Of a stretch of 64,000 bases of DNA, positions 11,313-23,423 are shown in pieces. Below the pieces are notes generated by a model that had not been told where the DNA came from, made no database searches, and saw only the letters and a list, made by a program, of their open reading frames with translations. Each line of letters opens with the position of its first letter. Position 1 is the stretch's first letter. Source of the stretch: Phialophora verrucosa (lineage: Eukaryota > Ascomycota > Eurotiomycetes > Chaetothyriales > Herpotrichiellaceae); NCBI GenBank assembly GCA_002099365.1, contig MSED01000001.1, positions 4,030,001-4,094,000 of the forward strand, in the 5' to 3' direction. Both the position numbers and the translations under genes were made by a program.

Positions 11313-13031
11313 CTATGAAACTTCTCTGATACGGCACTCCCAGCCACTCTCCTTCTCCAGCAGAGGTAAACTGGCGCCCAGGCACCAACCCAGCTCATTG
11401 CCCTTTATCTTCTTGGCGATTTTAACTTCGCGGTCGATGGGCATTTCGTAACCAGTGTGCAATAGGGCAGACATAAAGTTCAAATCCAAGCAAGTCTCGG
11501 GTCGCTCCTTGAGGCTCTCAATGGCACCCTCGATGCCAGCAAACGCGTCCCAAGTCTTCTCGCCGCCACACGCTTTGGCGGTGAGATCCTGCAGTTCACG
11601 TAGTGTGAACGACTCGGGCATGCCGAGATCGTGCGTACGGTCATAGAAGTACGAAAAGATATAGACATCTTCCTTGGCAAAAGTCTTTTCGAGTGGCGGC
11701 TGGTGGACACCGTTGAAGGAGCAGGGTGCCAGATTGCATGCCTTGTCCTTGTACAGAATTGCTTCTGCGAGGGCGCGACATTGAGCGGGGATGGCGTCGA
11801 CGGGCCCTTCCATGACAACGTCATGTTCACCTGCGAGTTCATGGTCGGCAGGCATCTCAACTGTGACCTTCTTCTGGGTTCCAGGGGTGATACAGCTGTT
11901 GGGAATCGGTTTGGAGAGCCACGCTCTCGAGTCGGGATTCTGCTTGTGCATACGGTCAAGGACGAGTTGGTGTAAGGCTTTCCGGGCAGACATCAGGCCG
12001 TAGCCCAGGTGGGAATGCTGGTAGAGCTCGAACTCCCGTCCCCCGAACTTCAGCATGTACTTGTGGTCGCCTTCTTCCATTTTCTGCGGCATGCCTCCGT
12101 GTGGACTCTTCTTAAAAGTCGGTTGGAAGACGATCTGAGTCGAGCCGCCGCCCAGGTCGAAGACCGCTGCGGTTGGACTCTCGTCGGGGCCGCCAATCTT
12201 GCCCAGAAGGTAGTTGGTTGTGATCCAAGCGAACACTCCTTCATCCTCTCCCTTCATGATTTCTACACCATGCTTCTCCCGAGATACCACAGCGAAAGGG
12301 TATTGCGTCTCTAGTCTGGTCCTGACAGCCTCCAGGATCTTAAGGCTCATTTCTTCGCCCAATAGTCGTAGGCCTGCGGTCGCTTTCACTGCGATAGGCG
12401 TGCATGACTTGTACTCGTCCGGGACTGATCTCATTGCGACCTCCATCAGAGGGTCCAGACTTTTAGCTGCGCCCTCGGCGTCCGTCTTGTAAGAACTCAG
12501 ACCCGAGCCGCCTGGCTTAGGCTCAGTCATCTTAAAGTCCTCGTTCTCCAGCTCAGGCGTCGCCCCGCAGTTATTGAATTTGTAAACGTGTATTCTGCTG
12601 CCTGTGCTCCCCGCGTCTATCATAATTGCGTACTGCACCAGGGGTTTTGTAGGGTCGTGGGGTTTTATGCATCGCGACGTAGGGGCCGTCGAAGGAGTAT
12701 AGACATTTTGGGCGGGCGTGCTCCCTCCTGACATGAACCAGTACAACAGGACAATGAGGGCGAGGATGCCCCCGGTCCTGATGTACTTGGCCTGGCGACT
12801 TTGAGTCATCCAGGCGTTCTGTACGGACTCCAGGATGCTAGGCTGGCTCGTGCCAGAGCCGAGAACGTGTGTATGCGGCTTTGTGGCAAAGGGGTCCCAG
12901 GGTCTACCGTTGGCGGTGTTGGCGGTTGTCCGGGGGAGTCCGCTGCCAATCGAACGACGGCGAGGTGTGGAGGTAAAAGGAACGTACGACCAGATGCCAG
13001 CTCGGTCAAGCGGTTTGGGTGAAGAGGACAT
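11313..13031 (-). CDS. GDA1: Golgi guanosine-diphosphatase, GDA1/CD39 family, 572 aa
   Basis: Single exon. It is a type II membrane protein: a Ser/Pro/Arg-rich cytosolic tail, one membrane segment at about 86-101 (GGILALIVLLYWFMSG), then a lumenal catalytic domain. All the apyrase conserved regions are present: IDAGSTGSRIHVYKF (about 138-152), VKATAGLR, KGEDEGVFAWITTNYLLG with the catalytic Glu, and FDLGGGSTQIVF. Family knowledge: the enzyme hydrolyses GDP to GMP in the Golgi lumen, which lets GDP-mannose be imported for protein and lipid mannosylation. Length is close to the fungal norm. Confidence 0.95.
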   Translation of the reverse strand: MSSSPKPLDRAGIWSYVPFTSTPRRRSIGSGLPRTTANTANGRPWDPFATKPHTHVLGSGTSQPSILESVQNAWMTQSRQAKYIRTGGILALIVLLYWFMSGGSTPAQNVYTPSTAPTSRCIKPHDPTKPLVQYAIMIDAGSTGSRIHVYKFNNCGATPELENEDFKMTEPKPGGSGLSSYKTDAEGAAKSLDPLMEVAMRSVPDEYKSCTPIAVKATAGLRLLGEEMSLKILEAVRTRLETQYPFAVVSREKHGVEIMKGEDEGVFAWITTNYLLGKIGGPDESPTAAVFDLGGGSTQIVFQPTFKKSPHGGMPQKMEEGDHKYMLKFGGREFELYQHSHLGYGLMSARKALHQLVLDRMHKQNPDSRAWLSKPIPNSCITPGTQKKVTVEMPADHELAGEHDVVMEGPVDAIPAQCRALAEAILYKDKACNLAPCSFNGVHQPPLEKTFAKEDVYIFSYFYDRTHDLGMPESFTLRELQDLTAKACGGEKTWDAFAGIEGAIESLKERPETCLDLNFMSALLHTGYEMPIDREVKIAKKIKGNELGWCLGASLPLLEKESGWECRIREVS

Positions 13032-13592
13032 GGACTCCAGAAGTGGGCAAAGCGAGCGAAGTAGAACGGAAGTTAAACATTGGATTTTGGGACGTGCTGA
13101 GTCCTTTACTGCGGCGTCCAGGAGTAGAAAACTGCGGAGAAATTGAAATGTTGTTCACTCGCTCGCCAGCGCGCCGCTTTAAAAATCCACTGGCCTCACC
13201 ATCACCTCCGCTGTTGCCTAATAATTAAGCCCCTATCACTTGCATTTTGTTTTCTTGATCTTGGTAAGAAAGATGGGTGAAACGTGCTCCCTCCCCTGCC
13301 TCCCCTCTCCCTCTCCCTCTCCTAACCCTCAGTCGCAGGCCGGCCAATTGTGTTACGTAGATTTGGGTAGGATATGACTAAGACATTATGTACCGTACTC
13401 GGCACCTCGGTCTCTGTGCCCGACTATGTTGTACCTGTAGCAGACTTCTGGCGGGTTCCGCTTACCATATTACGCCTATCGAAACCTATCGTGTCAGGTA
13501 CCCCCCCTACCAGTGGCGGCACACACGCTTTGAGCTGGTAGATCCATGCCTTGCCCTTTGGAAGGTTCGTGCTCTGAATGTGGCGAGCTCGA
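13032..13592. other. Divergent promoter region with pyrimidine tract
   Basis: 561 bases between divergent starts of GDA1 and the transcription-factor-like gene. It contains a C/T-rich tract at about 13287-13323 (repeated CTCCCTCT units), a common feature of fungal core promoters. No coding sequence supported. Confidence 0.55.
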
Positions 13593-15183
13593 ATGGACTT
13601 CCTGTTCATAGATGAGACCACTTCTGCGCGTTTCGCAGGCCGACGTGGAACCGACGGAGCTGGCCGTAGAGCCACCAACCGCCACGTAAATCGACATGTT
13701 CACAGCAGGCAGGTGATCTGGCGTAACAGAACGGGGCTACGAGAGCCAGGCACGGTGCCTATTGGATGGCACAAGACTCCAGCAGCGGCGGAAGAGTCGC
13801 ACAATGCAGCTGCGAGCAAAGCCATGCTAGGAGTGCAAGCCATGCACCGACAGACGAGGGATGAGAGGTGCCAGCCACGCTTCTCGACACGCGGACTGGG
13901 TGGTCTCCGTACTGAACCTTTCGACATCCTGCCGGTGAGCTCGAATGCGCTTGTGATGACAGCGCTTGATCAATGTAAGACAAACGGCGGAGCTGAGTTG
14001 AGCTGCACACTAACTTTGCGTGAAAGTCATATATGTGCATGGGGAAAACTTCCCTCCAAGTCATCCTTTCGGTCGCGATCGCGGATATCCCTTGATCAGC
14101 AGCTTTTTACCGTGGACTATACAGCATCCTCCGTTGTTCGAAGCGTTCCTCGCCGCGGCTCTTCTGCAAATTCCGCCTGATTCGGGCGGCAAGCGAGCAG
14201 AAGGAGCAAGCAGATATCGTGATGCAAGTCTGTTGAAGCTGCTTCCTCGCCTTACAGATCCGGTCCAAGCTACTGATGATGTGACTTTGACAACAGTGTT
14301 GAATCTTCTCCTTGTCGACGTAGGGCGCGCCTGTTTGTAGCTGGGGTATCTGGCTGACCTGGAACAGGCATCGCTCAACAGGCCAGACTTTGTCCGAGCG
14401 CACAAGGCAGCGCTTCAGAAGATCGTGAAAGAGAGGGGTGGTCTCGCCAAACTCGGATTAGGAGACATCCTGGCAACGGCCATAACCTTGTACGTATGCA
14501 TCGTCATGGCAAGGCAGACTGACAATCTCATTTGAGGTAGTATCGATGATTGGCAGATTCACAGCGATGGAGCCGACAACTCGACCGAACCCTCGGGCGA
14601 TTCGGACCCATCTAGCTTGCTCAGCATATATAGCTTTGACAACAGCTTTGCAGTCGAAACTCTTTCACAGTCACCGACGTTCTCAAGATTAGCAAGCTCG
14701 GGAAAAGTCAGTACGCCCACCGTACGGGTTCTATGCTCGTTCCTCGAGGCCAGTAAAAGCTTTGCATGTCATGATATTCGGCGCTTCCTGCGGCAAAAAT
14801 GGGAGTTGACCATCAGCCACATCCTCTCCGAAGTTGAAATCATTCTCATCAACCATTTGACCGCTTTATTCACCGAGAGTCTTCAGCTCGAGGTGCTGAG
14901 GAAGGATAGAGTAAAATACCAGGAGAAGGCTTGCTCCCTCCTGTCATTTGAAACACATGCCGACGCCGAGATAACAAACTGTTATATCTGGATTGTGGTT
15001 GGAACTGTGGCGATGAGGGGAATGCGTCAGGCAGCAGGGCAACTGTGCAGAACGCTGAGAAGTAGGACTCTGGAGAGATTTCCAGTGACCAGAGAGTGGG
15101 AAACTCTAGAGTCGGTGCTTCGATTGGTCTATTGGCACGAACAGTTGGCTCTCGATTGGCGGAAATATTGGTGTGAGAATTGA
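13593..15183 (+). CDS. Fungal transcription-factor-like protein without a DNA-binding domain, about 479 aa
   Basis: Proposed exons 13593-13974, 14027-14319, 14368-14489 and 14541-15183. The introns are 52, 48 and 51 nt with branch sites CTAAC, CTGAC and CTGAC. The middle intron removes an in-frame TAG at 14338. The joined protein has the order seen in fungal TF-like (Fungal_trans_2) proteins: an N-terminal basic stretch, RTEPFDILPVSSNALVMTAL, then ISSFLPWTIQHPPLFEAFLA, then a region ending QKIVKERGGLAKLG, IDDWQIHSD, and a helical C-terminal half. No Zn2Cys6 motif is visible at the N terminus or upstream. It may be a regulator lacking its own zinc cluster, or a gene decayed at the 5' end. It converges on the GMC oxidoreductase gene. 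An ATG 15 bases upstream (13578) is also possible. Confidence 0.55.
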
Positions 15184-15414
15184 AAACCCGCAGATTCCGT
15201 CCGTGGTCTCCAAAAGATCCCAGGTCAAGAAGGAAGTTTGCTTTTGATTCGACCTTCCAAGAACTCCGGAAGAGGCGGCCTGTTGCGCCCCAATCTCCCC
15301 TCGAACAGACATCAAGAGTCCGCGCCGATTTTTCGAGGTCGCAGGCTGGTCAGTGGTCATGGGCACAACGACAGAATTGACAGCGCAGCCTCGTAACCCC
15401 CGGCTCGAGGCTAA

Positions 15415-17559
15415 TTATTCTAGTTCGATACTCAGTTCTCGTGCAATAATCGTAGCAGCTTTCTCGCCTATCACAAGAGCTGTGTTGTAAGTGTTTGCCG
15501 CGACATTCGAGGGAGCGATTGACAAGTCTAAATAGCCCGACAGGCAAAGAAACATTTAGCGTCTCGACTTTCATGGCTTGACTGATGAGAGCCCAAACGC
15601 CACTGATTGACAGAAGCTCGCAGGAGATGGAGATGAAATATTCGAAGTGCGACAGACGGAAATGAACACAAGGAATAATTAGCTCACCTGCAACCATCAG
15701 CTTGCTGACGCCATAGACGTGCAAGTCTTTATCCACTACCCCCCCTTCTTCGCGTGGCCGCATCGGCGCAGATCCCAAATAATGCCATGCCGTTGCGATG
15801 CGCTCACGGATACAGGCTTTGATGGCTTCATCATCTTCGCTCGTGTACTCGATGTCCTTCAGAGATTCGCAACGCCGGGCGGCTCCTCCTAATGAACCGC
15901 TGTCGAGACTTACCAAGGCCGCTTTTGAAGAGGCCGCGAACTGTGGGTGTCCGACAGTAGTTTCCCCAAGGTAACAAGTCAGCCGTCGCGCGATCTCTCG
16001 GGTCCGCTTGTACGCCCATACATGGAGATCCAAATCGACGTCCCCAGCACCCTCAAAGAAGCCTGTGCTGATGTCCAATGGAGCGCCGGCCTGCTTCTCA
16101 GTGATGTGCACAGAGCCCTGTGAACGGGGATAGGGAATGTAATTGCCAATCGTGAAGTACTGCCCCGGTGGTACGTCAGAAGGAGGCCCAAGGTAACCAG
16201 CAAACGAACCAGTTAGCATAAGTGGTTTCGATGGATGAGGCGCAAACTCCTCCGCCCAATATTTTTCTAACCCCGGGTTGCCCATCTGCTCAACCTCCAA
16301 CGTCGACGGCCGCCAACGCCCGAAAATCTCGAGACCATTGGTTCCAAGTACGGGGTTTTTCTCCGCCATGAGCGTGGGCATCTGCGCAGGGTCGTGGAAA
16401 ACCCAGTCTAATGTCTCCTCTTCGGGGAGCGAAGCCCTGTAAGAGAAGTGGATGAAGGGGTGATCTTTGTAGTTTTCCCCTACTCCAGGGAGGTCGCTCA
16501 CGGGCTGTATACCAAGCTGTTCCAGATGAACACGTCTGCCAATCCCTGATCTCTCTAGGATTGCCGGAGACCCAAGGGTGCCGCAGGATATGATCACCAA
16601 TTTGTTGGCTTTCACCGTTCTCAGGGTAGGGCTCGGCAAGCCTTCCGATGACGAGGGTCCTGCAGTGACATACTCAACGCCAGTCGCTCGCTTTTGGGCA
16701 TCAAAGAGAACGCGACACACTTTGGAGTGCAGAAGAAGGTGGAGATTGGGGTGGGCTCCATCTTGTAGCAATGGATGAATATAGGCATGGGCCGCGTCTT
16801 GTCGCACCCCCTCTGGCGAGATAAATTTATGCATCCGCTCGAATCCTCCGTTGCTCTCAAAGTCCTGAAGATCGTCTATACTGGGGCAGCCATAATTGGC
16901 AGCGGACTTCAAGAAGTCGTCAGAGTACGAAGTCTTCAGCCACGAACCTCGAGATACTTGGATTGGTCCGGACGTTCCTAAGAGGTCAGCATGTGTTAGT
17001 CAATTCTACTGCACTTTGGGACGGTATGCTGGACGACCAACCATGAACGCTCTCTTTTACATTCTTCGTTCCAGAGTGATAAGTCTCCAGCTTTTTGAGA
17101 AGCGGAATCATCTCCTGGTGACTCCAGCCTTCGGTATTCCACTCATCAAAATCGACACCCTGAGCCCGAGCGTACATCATGAAATTGATGGAACTGGCTC
17201 CACCCAAGATTGAAGCTCGAGGGATAATCAGCGAACGACCTCCAACTTGCTGGCTAGGCCTGGAAGGAAGAAAGACAGCCGACGTTGAGTCGGGCACCAG
17301 GTGCGATAAGAACAGAGCCGGAGTCTGCACGGTCGGATCCAGGTAGTTGTTTCTGCCTTCCTCGATGACGAGTATCGACAGAGACGGGTCCGCCTTCTGG
17401 ATTCTGCCCACGAGGACACATGCTGCAGTGCCGCCTGCCATCTCAAAGTCAGCTCGGACCTGCGACGGCCGTACAACGAAGGGGTCAACAGGGGGTTGAG
17501 TGAGACCAACCACCAGCAACGACAATATCGTACTCTTCTCTTATTTCCAAGGTCTCCAT
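15415..17559 (-). CDS. GMC oxidoreductase (glucose-methanol-choline family), 614 aa
   Basis: Four exons on the minus strand: 17559-17511, 17434-17042, 16977-15688 and 15527-15415. The introns are 76, 64 and 160 nt. The first join restores the FAD-binding motif YDIVVAGGGTAACVLVGR. The last join restores the C-terminal signature MVAGDLSIAPSNVAANTYNT followed by ALVIGEKAA. Other family marks: RASILGGASSINFMMYARA, SCGTLGSPAILERSGIG and the catalytic His in ATAWHYLGSAPM; the second active-site position is Asn (NTYNT). These enzymes oxidise alcohols with FAD, often using oxygen; substrate unknown. No signal peptide is seen. The promoters here lack the GTGGGA motif of the cluster to the right, so membership is doubtful. 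Confidence 0.88.
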
Positions 17560-18873
17560 GGTCTTTGCGTTACGCTCCACCACCCTGGCTTGCAGGTTGA
17601 ACGCTCTGTACCGCAGTTGAAGAGAAAGATAGATGTGCACAAAACCAGCTTCCAAGAAAGAGAGATACACTTGATCGAGGCATGGACCTGCACGTATTTA
17701 AGAGCTGCGTGCCTGAGGAGCGTCTGAATCAGTTGCGGGTTGCCGGAGCATCAGCACTACCGCAATTTGTTCTGGGGGAAAGTTGCCCCGGTTCTACATC
17801 ACCATATCACTTGCCGACATCCAACACAATTCGACAATGCCGGAGTCCTCCAATGGTACAGGTCAGGGCCAGGCACGCAGCATTTTTCAGGTACGGATTA
17901 TGCATCTTAGTCGGCAAGGGCTCTAAAGAATGAGATGGCGTAGAGTATTAGACTCCTCCCTTATGTTTGCTACAACTCCAAAGATGTCTTAATTAACTGC
18001 TCATGTTGATTGACGACTGTCTTACCCGCATGCCTTTGTGGAAGACTGCTATCTTGGAAAGAACAGAAATGATGGGAGACACATCGGTTCTGTCGCGCGA
18101 GAGTAGTCGTGCGAGGGTGTGTCATCCCCGACCCTAGTGGCATATGGGCTATGCGTAGTTGGCAATCAATACGCTGTATGGATCTGCCGAACGAAAGAGA
18201 CGTCGGATCTGGCGAGGTCATACTCCGGCGGCCGGTCCCTCCGCAGGGTTTCGATTTGTGCCACTTCCTCGAAGTTGGTATTCTCTGGATACCTATTTGA
18301 CCAAAGAACAAAACAGGGTATGAGACCATCCTTGCCCCCAATCAGGTGGGCCCCCAACGGCCCTCCTGCTTCTCTTTGTCCTGCGTTTCCCTCGGAATCC
18401 CAACCCGCGGCCTTTTCATGACATTCTCCCTCAAGTACACTCATCTTTACAATCAGTACAGTGTCGGTGGCTTCGTTATCGGCGACGTACAACGGCCGTA
18501 AGCATACCGCCGAAATAGTGGAGCAAAGGTAGCTCAGGCTGTCCCAGCTAGGCTATTCAGCGCCACTAGCCGGGGTCCTTGCGAAAACCGCAGGATCTGT
18601 CACGGAAGAGACAGAGAATATGACCCATGCAGTTACGAGCAGTCGATGATCGCGTCAACAGCGAATCGTCGGCGAGAGAATGAGTTGGAAGCGTGACCAT
18701 GAAATGTTACAGTACGGTCGCTTCGCTCCACTGTTGGATCTGCATTACCCCGTACTCCGTACGTAAAGTAGACCTTAGCGGCGAGCAGCTGGAATCCGCC
18801 CAACCCGCTGCCATCTTTTATAATCAGAGGCGAGATGGCCACCGAGCGTGATAGCAAATTAATTTTCGGATAT
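17560..18873. other. 1.3-kb gene-free region
   Basis: Lies between the GMC gene start and the 3' end of the C2H2 regulator. The longest ATG frame is a 93-codon minus-strand frame at about 18166-18444 with no recognisable motif and no intron signals joining it to anything. I do not call it a gene. The promoter of the GMC gene should occupy the first few hundred bases. Confidence 0.5.
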
Positions 18874-21734
18874 CTAGTTTTTATGTAGGTCTTTCCTTTG
18901 GAGGTCTTTCAACACAATCATGCCCTCTCTAACGACAGCCCACCTGACCGTGCCGAGATGCTTGACCATACATGTCAACAAGCCGTGCGGGGGATACTTA
19001 CCGGCCACGGCGTGGATGTCTTTGCAGAATGTGTCATTCTTTAGAGGATCCAGTCGAGAGAGCGCGCTGATCAAGGCGCTCATTTCGGTACGAGAGTCCC
19101 ATTCGGAATCTTCGTCATCGCTCTCTTCCAGTGCCACATCTCTTTCCAAGGGTCTGAAACCATTATCTGCCGATGAGACGTTTGATGTTATAGTAGCAGT
19201 GTAAAGCGCCCAACATGTCAAGGTGGCCAGGTACAGACACCAGGGGAAATGGATCATGTCATCGACGTTCCAGTTATCGAGCTTCCTGATACCGTCCCGT
19301 ACGAGTCGAGCAGCATGCCAGGTAGCGCGGGCCACGCTTCCACCGGCGTCTCGGGTATAGAAGAATTCGTCGAGCCGCGATCGGGACCGGCGTCGGTCGA
19401 GCTCCGACACGGGACGGCCGAGGATATGGCGTGCGCCGGCGTGGATCTGGAGATCGGCAATCTCGACCTCTAGTAGTATTTGCGCCGTGTGATAGACGGC
19501 GGAATGGGCGACGGTGAAGCGTAGAAACCTCTGCGCCGACGCGGTGGGCGACAAAGAGGCGAGCACATCTTTCGTGTACCGGTCAAAATCGAGTTTCCAG
19601 CGCGTATAGCACGCAGAGATCTTAGATTGCCACCGTGAAGAAGACGACGATGATGCTGACGCGGGCGTCGTGGTGATGTTCTTCAAGGCGGTCTGGTCCC
19701 GGCGGCGGAAGTCCCACGACAAGGACATGAGGCCGTGCAGGATCAAAACCCTCGACAGCACGTTGAGGTGGCGTGGCGCCGAAGACCCGTACGGGTCCGT
19801 ATACATTTGGAGAATGGTTAAATATGGTTGCGGCGCGGGCGACGCTCGCGTCCACTCCCACCACTCTTCGGCGGTCTCGGCTTCCCACACGGCCGTGTCC
19901 CAGGGTAAGGTGACCTTGAGCTCTGAGGCGTTCATGCACAGAATCTGCGCGAAGAAGATGGCGTGCTGCGTGTCCCACATGAAGGAGATCAGTGCCAGGC
20001 GCCGCATCTGTTCCACCTCGACGGCCTGGTGCCAGTATTCGTCGAGAGTCTGCGTTGTTTCGTCCCATGGTTGGAGGTGCGTATGGAGACATTCGCTTCG
20101 GCGTAAAAGACTAAAAAACATTAGTTTCCTTTCCACTTCAAAGTCTGAGAGATTCTTTCCCCCAGGAGGGGAAGTTTTCTCGAAAGGAATAAAAGGCAGG
20201 GGATTCACGCATTGTCGGCATACTTGATCTGAAGTCCATGGTACAGATTCGACATATCGTGTTGTCGCTCTCCGGCGCGACTTTTACCGAAGCATTCCAC
20301 CAGCAAGATGGTCTGTAGCATCCACAGCCGAGGCCGCGTACCAAAGTCCTTACTACTGTGGATCAACGGGCGCATCGTGTCGTGGATACACACGGCGAGG
20401 AGATGCGCCTTTTTGTCTGCGTACGTGGCCCCCAAAAGCACGATCGACATTAGTAATAGAGGAGGTGTGTTCGAGCTGTCAAACGTCCCCGGGTGTATGA
20501 GCGGGTACGTCAAGTTGAACCGGGTGAAGAATAGGTCACAGTATTCTTGCAAGGCCGCTGATGAGAGAAGCGGGTCACACGTGCTAATTTCCGACTTGTC
20601 CGGCCGGGAAGGCCGGGACTGGTAGATCAGTTGCATGAGTCCGTCGCGGGCCTGGTCGGTCATGACGGGGAGTTTAGTCGGTCTTTCACGTGTCCAGCAA
20701 TCTGGGGGAGGGAGGTCATCGAAATCCTCCGCCTCTCGGTGGGACGTTGGATGAGGTTGTTTGCGAGGACTGCTCGGTGGTCGCTGCACAGGTACAGGGA
20801 CAGAGATGGCATCACCTGCAGCGTGAGCAGCAGTGATGGTAGCAGAAGGAGCGGGCACGGCAGTTTGTTGGACATAGCCGGTCACGTCAAACCGTGTGGG
20901 AGGCGCAAATGCATCCTGAATCTCCGTTATAGGTGCGTCTGGGCCGGCCAGAGTCTCGGCGGCCATCCTTTGCGTGTGTGTCGGTGACTGGGATTGGGAT
21001 TGATCATCCCCAGCGTGGGGAATGTCACTGCCGAACAACCAGCTATAATACTGAAGTGTCGGCAGAGGGGCACTGAAGGAGATTGCTATGACAGGAATGA
21101 ATCATTAATGTCCGGACGAGACTTAGATTCCCGAACCGCCCAAGGTTCACTCACTTGTATCGGGAAACGAAATATCATGGTCTGGAGTCTGCGACGCCGT
21201 GGCCGCCATCAGACTATGCGTCGCCCAGGTGGAATCGGACAGAAAATCAGGGTCCTGACCATCCGCCGGCATGAAACTCATGTCGATTGACGCCCACGGG
21301 TCGTGTAGGTACGTGACATCGCTGCCTTGTTCGACCCCCGAGCTCGAGGTCGGCGGCGACGGCAGAGCTGTGTGATGATGCGAGTCGGAGTGAGGCGGCC
21401 CATCCGCTCCCGGGGAGGGAATCTTGCGCGGTCGGCTCGAATTAACCACGCGCCCATCACTGTCTCTCCAGAGCCGTTTGCGCGTCGCCAGGTTGCCCCG
21501 CCCTTCTCCGCCGGCCTCGATGTCCTTTTGTTGGTGGCGTTTGAGATGGCGGTCTAGGAGGTCACGGCGGCGGAAATGTGCTGCGCACCGTGAACAAGTC
21601 AAGTCACAGTCCTTGTGGTTGTACTGGTGTCGGTGTAGGTGCTCGCGTCTCGCAAATGATTTCCGGCACGACGGTTCGGGACAGGTAAACATCTTTTTGT
21701 TTGATGCATCGGTAGTACCGGGGGAAGTCGCCAT
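18874..21734 (-). CDS. C2H2 zinc-finger / fungal-TF-domain regulator, 892 aa
   Basis: Exons on the minus strand: 21734-21155, 21085-20224 and 20110-18874 (introns 69 and 113 nt). The first join gives LPTLQYYSWLFGSDIPH, the second HGLQINLLRRSECLHTHL. Two adjacent C2H2 fingers open the protein: C18, C23, H36, H40 and C47, C50, H63, H67. A Ser/Pro linker follows, then a fungal-specific transcription factor domain from about residue 320 (LQEYCDLFFTRFNLTYPLIHPGTF) to the end (TVRWAVVREGMIVLKDL). Such proteins are usually pathway-specific activators. Its position at the left end of a seven-gene metabolic set, and a GTGGGA core 30 bases before its own start (21764-21769), suggest it controls the set and perhaps itself. 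Two-finger C2H2 proteins of the CreA/Msn2 type read short G-rich cores, which fits, but this is inference. Confidence 0.9.
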
Positions 21735-22037
21735 CTCTACTGTGTCGCGGTGAGGTTCGTAGAGTGGGAGGGAGGGGAAACATACGATCAGAAGTTGGGA
21801 GGCGTGTCTAAGTACTAGTACTTGCTTGATCTGGCCAGGACCGGGGTACCTGTATGGTTTTCAGAGCCGGCGACCCGCTTAACGGACTCTTCGTCCTATC
21901 TTATCGCTCTCGGTTTCGATCGCGTCACCGCTTATCTATGTACGACCCCTGCCGCTCTCTGGACCTCGCGTCGGAGGGGTCTAGAGATGTTCTTCTATCG
22001 TGATAGGATGCAGTCTGCTGATAATTTGTCCTCGGTA
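21735..22037. promoter_or_regulatory. Promoter region of the C2H2 regulator
   Basis: 303 bases upstream of the regulator and downstream of the FAD oxidoreductase. It carries AGAGTGGGAGGGAGGGG at 21761-21777, a G-rich element containing the GTGGGA core shared with the other cluster promoters. No coding sequence seen. Confidence 0.4.
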
Positions 22038-23423
22038 TTAACCGGCCATTAGAGGTCCCATGCCCGTGGATACCCCGGATTCCACCCCCTTTTGACCCAA
22101 TACAAAGTGTAGACTCGCTCCCGGCCGCGAGCTCATCCCTGTCCTCATACACGCACTTTCTCTTACGCCAGCCCACCCCGGCACCACTCTCTTTAGGTAT
22201 CTCATAAACTTGGCGAGTCCTACCGCATACTCAACATTCCCCTCCGGATCAACGACCCTCTCTGGCCATGCAATGCCGGCGCCGTAGAGCCCGTCTATGG
22301 TGGCCCCATGCTCATCCGCGAACCCCCCGGTCGGGTCGAGGTGTTTTAACGTACTCACGGGGTTGCCGCGAACTGTTAACCGGGGGACCGGGTTAGGCGT
22401 GTACCCGACAGCCTGAATAACGTGGGTGCACTCTGGGAGATAGGCCCGGTACAAGGTAGGTTCACTTTCGGGGGTAGTCTCGAGCTTCTGGAGGTAGTGA
22501 TATACTGGTGAGTCATCCGCCTCGAGGTTCGCTCTTGCCCAGGTTGCCACCGTGCCTTTAAGGCCGGTATTGTCGCGAAATATCCATCCGTCTCGTTCCT
22601 CCGCATACCGGAGAGCGTGGCGGGTGAACCATAGGATGCGGAGGTGGGAATGAGTCGTTTCGACTAGGCGGGATAGGTTCGCTATAACCAAGATAGCACT
22701 GTGGGAGGCTCCGATGACCGCCACTGTGGTGGGCGTGTCAGAAGGGAGACTCTGGGATAATATAGGCAGATTTAGTCCGTCGTCCAGGCCGATTTCTTGC
22801 GGCAACAGAACGGGAAGAGGCTGCGTGGTAGGAGACGACCCAGTGCAGAGTACTAGTAATTCCGCCGACGCCGTTGTGTAGAGAGACTCTCGGATCGCGA
22901 TATTCACCGTCCAGGTCCCATTCTATCTAGTTAGTCAAGGCTGTTGGGGGCATAGGGATTGAGACACTCACTTCCGACTGCGATGCGTCCGACACGGATC
23001 CCGTGTACATGGTGACCCCGTCGTACCTCCGGAGGCCTTGGGTGAGGAATAGGCACGCGTCTGCAGCCTCAGCGATATGGCACGTCTTCTCCTGGTCGAG
23101 GCTGTGGAGATACCTAATCGGGTTTGGGACCGGGGCAGTGCGGGCGATAGTACGGAAGACACCCAGTCCTTCGAAATAGGCGACGAAAAGTTTGACTTTC
23201 GTATTGCTGGACACACCCCGGCTGGTTAGATGACAGGGGCAATGTAGAATTGAGGGAATCCTGATGGGTCGTACCTCGGGACCTGTCTGTAGTACCTGTT
23301 CAACCTGCCGCCATCGAACCGGTCATCCACCCAGAGGATGGGAGTCTGGCGTTCTTCGAGTAGATTGCCCACAGCAGCGATGCCTGCGGGCCCGGCTCCA
23401 ACCACCACTGCCCTATATCTCAT
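22038..23423 (-). CDS. FAD/NAD(P)-dependent oxidoreductase, 422 aa
   Basis: Exons on the minus strand: 23423-23275, 23206-22972 and 22922-22038 (introns 68 and 49 nt, the second with a CTAAC branch site). The joins read YRQVPSNTKVKLFVAYFEG and SQSENGTWTVNIAIRES. A Rossmann FAD motif opens the protein (VVVGAGPAGIAAVGNLLE) and a second nucleotide motif lies mid-protein (VAVIGASHSAILVIANL). The C-terminal part has AVGYTPNPVP and IDGLYGAGIAWPERV, as in pyridine nucleotide-disulfide oxidoreductase-like flavoproteins. No CxxC redox pair is seen, so it is not a thioredoxin reductase; it is closer to the Pyr_redox_3/monooxygenase-like group. It sits between the regulator and the transporter, and is divergent from the transporter. 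Confidence 0.85.

Noticed and set aside
13287..13323. CT-rich tract as a microsatellite or telomere-like repeat
   Set aside because: Irregular pyrimidine run, common in fungal promoters; not a regular repeat.
14338..14340. In-frame TAG that seems to kill the TF-like gene
   Set aside because: A 48-nt intron (14320-14367) with GTAGGG, a CTGAC branch and CAG removes it and keeps the family pattern, so I treat it as intronic.
15415..17559. GMC oxidoreductase as a member of the right-hand cluster
   Set aside because: 1.3 kb gap and no GTGGGA core in its upstream region; kept separate, though co-expression could change this.
18166..18492. Minus-strand 109-codon frame in the long gap before the C2H2 regulator
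   Set aside because: Starts with a non-ATG codon (93 codons from the first ATG), no motif, no splice partners, ordinary composition for a chance frame.
18997..19045. Possible extra intron near the end of the C2H2 regulator (GTAAGT donor)
   Set aside because: Reading through keeps the conserved C-terminal stretch CMVKHLGTVRWAVVREG; splicing would remove conserved residues.
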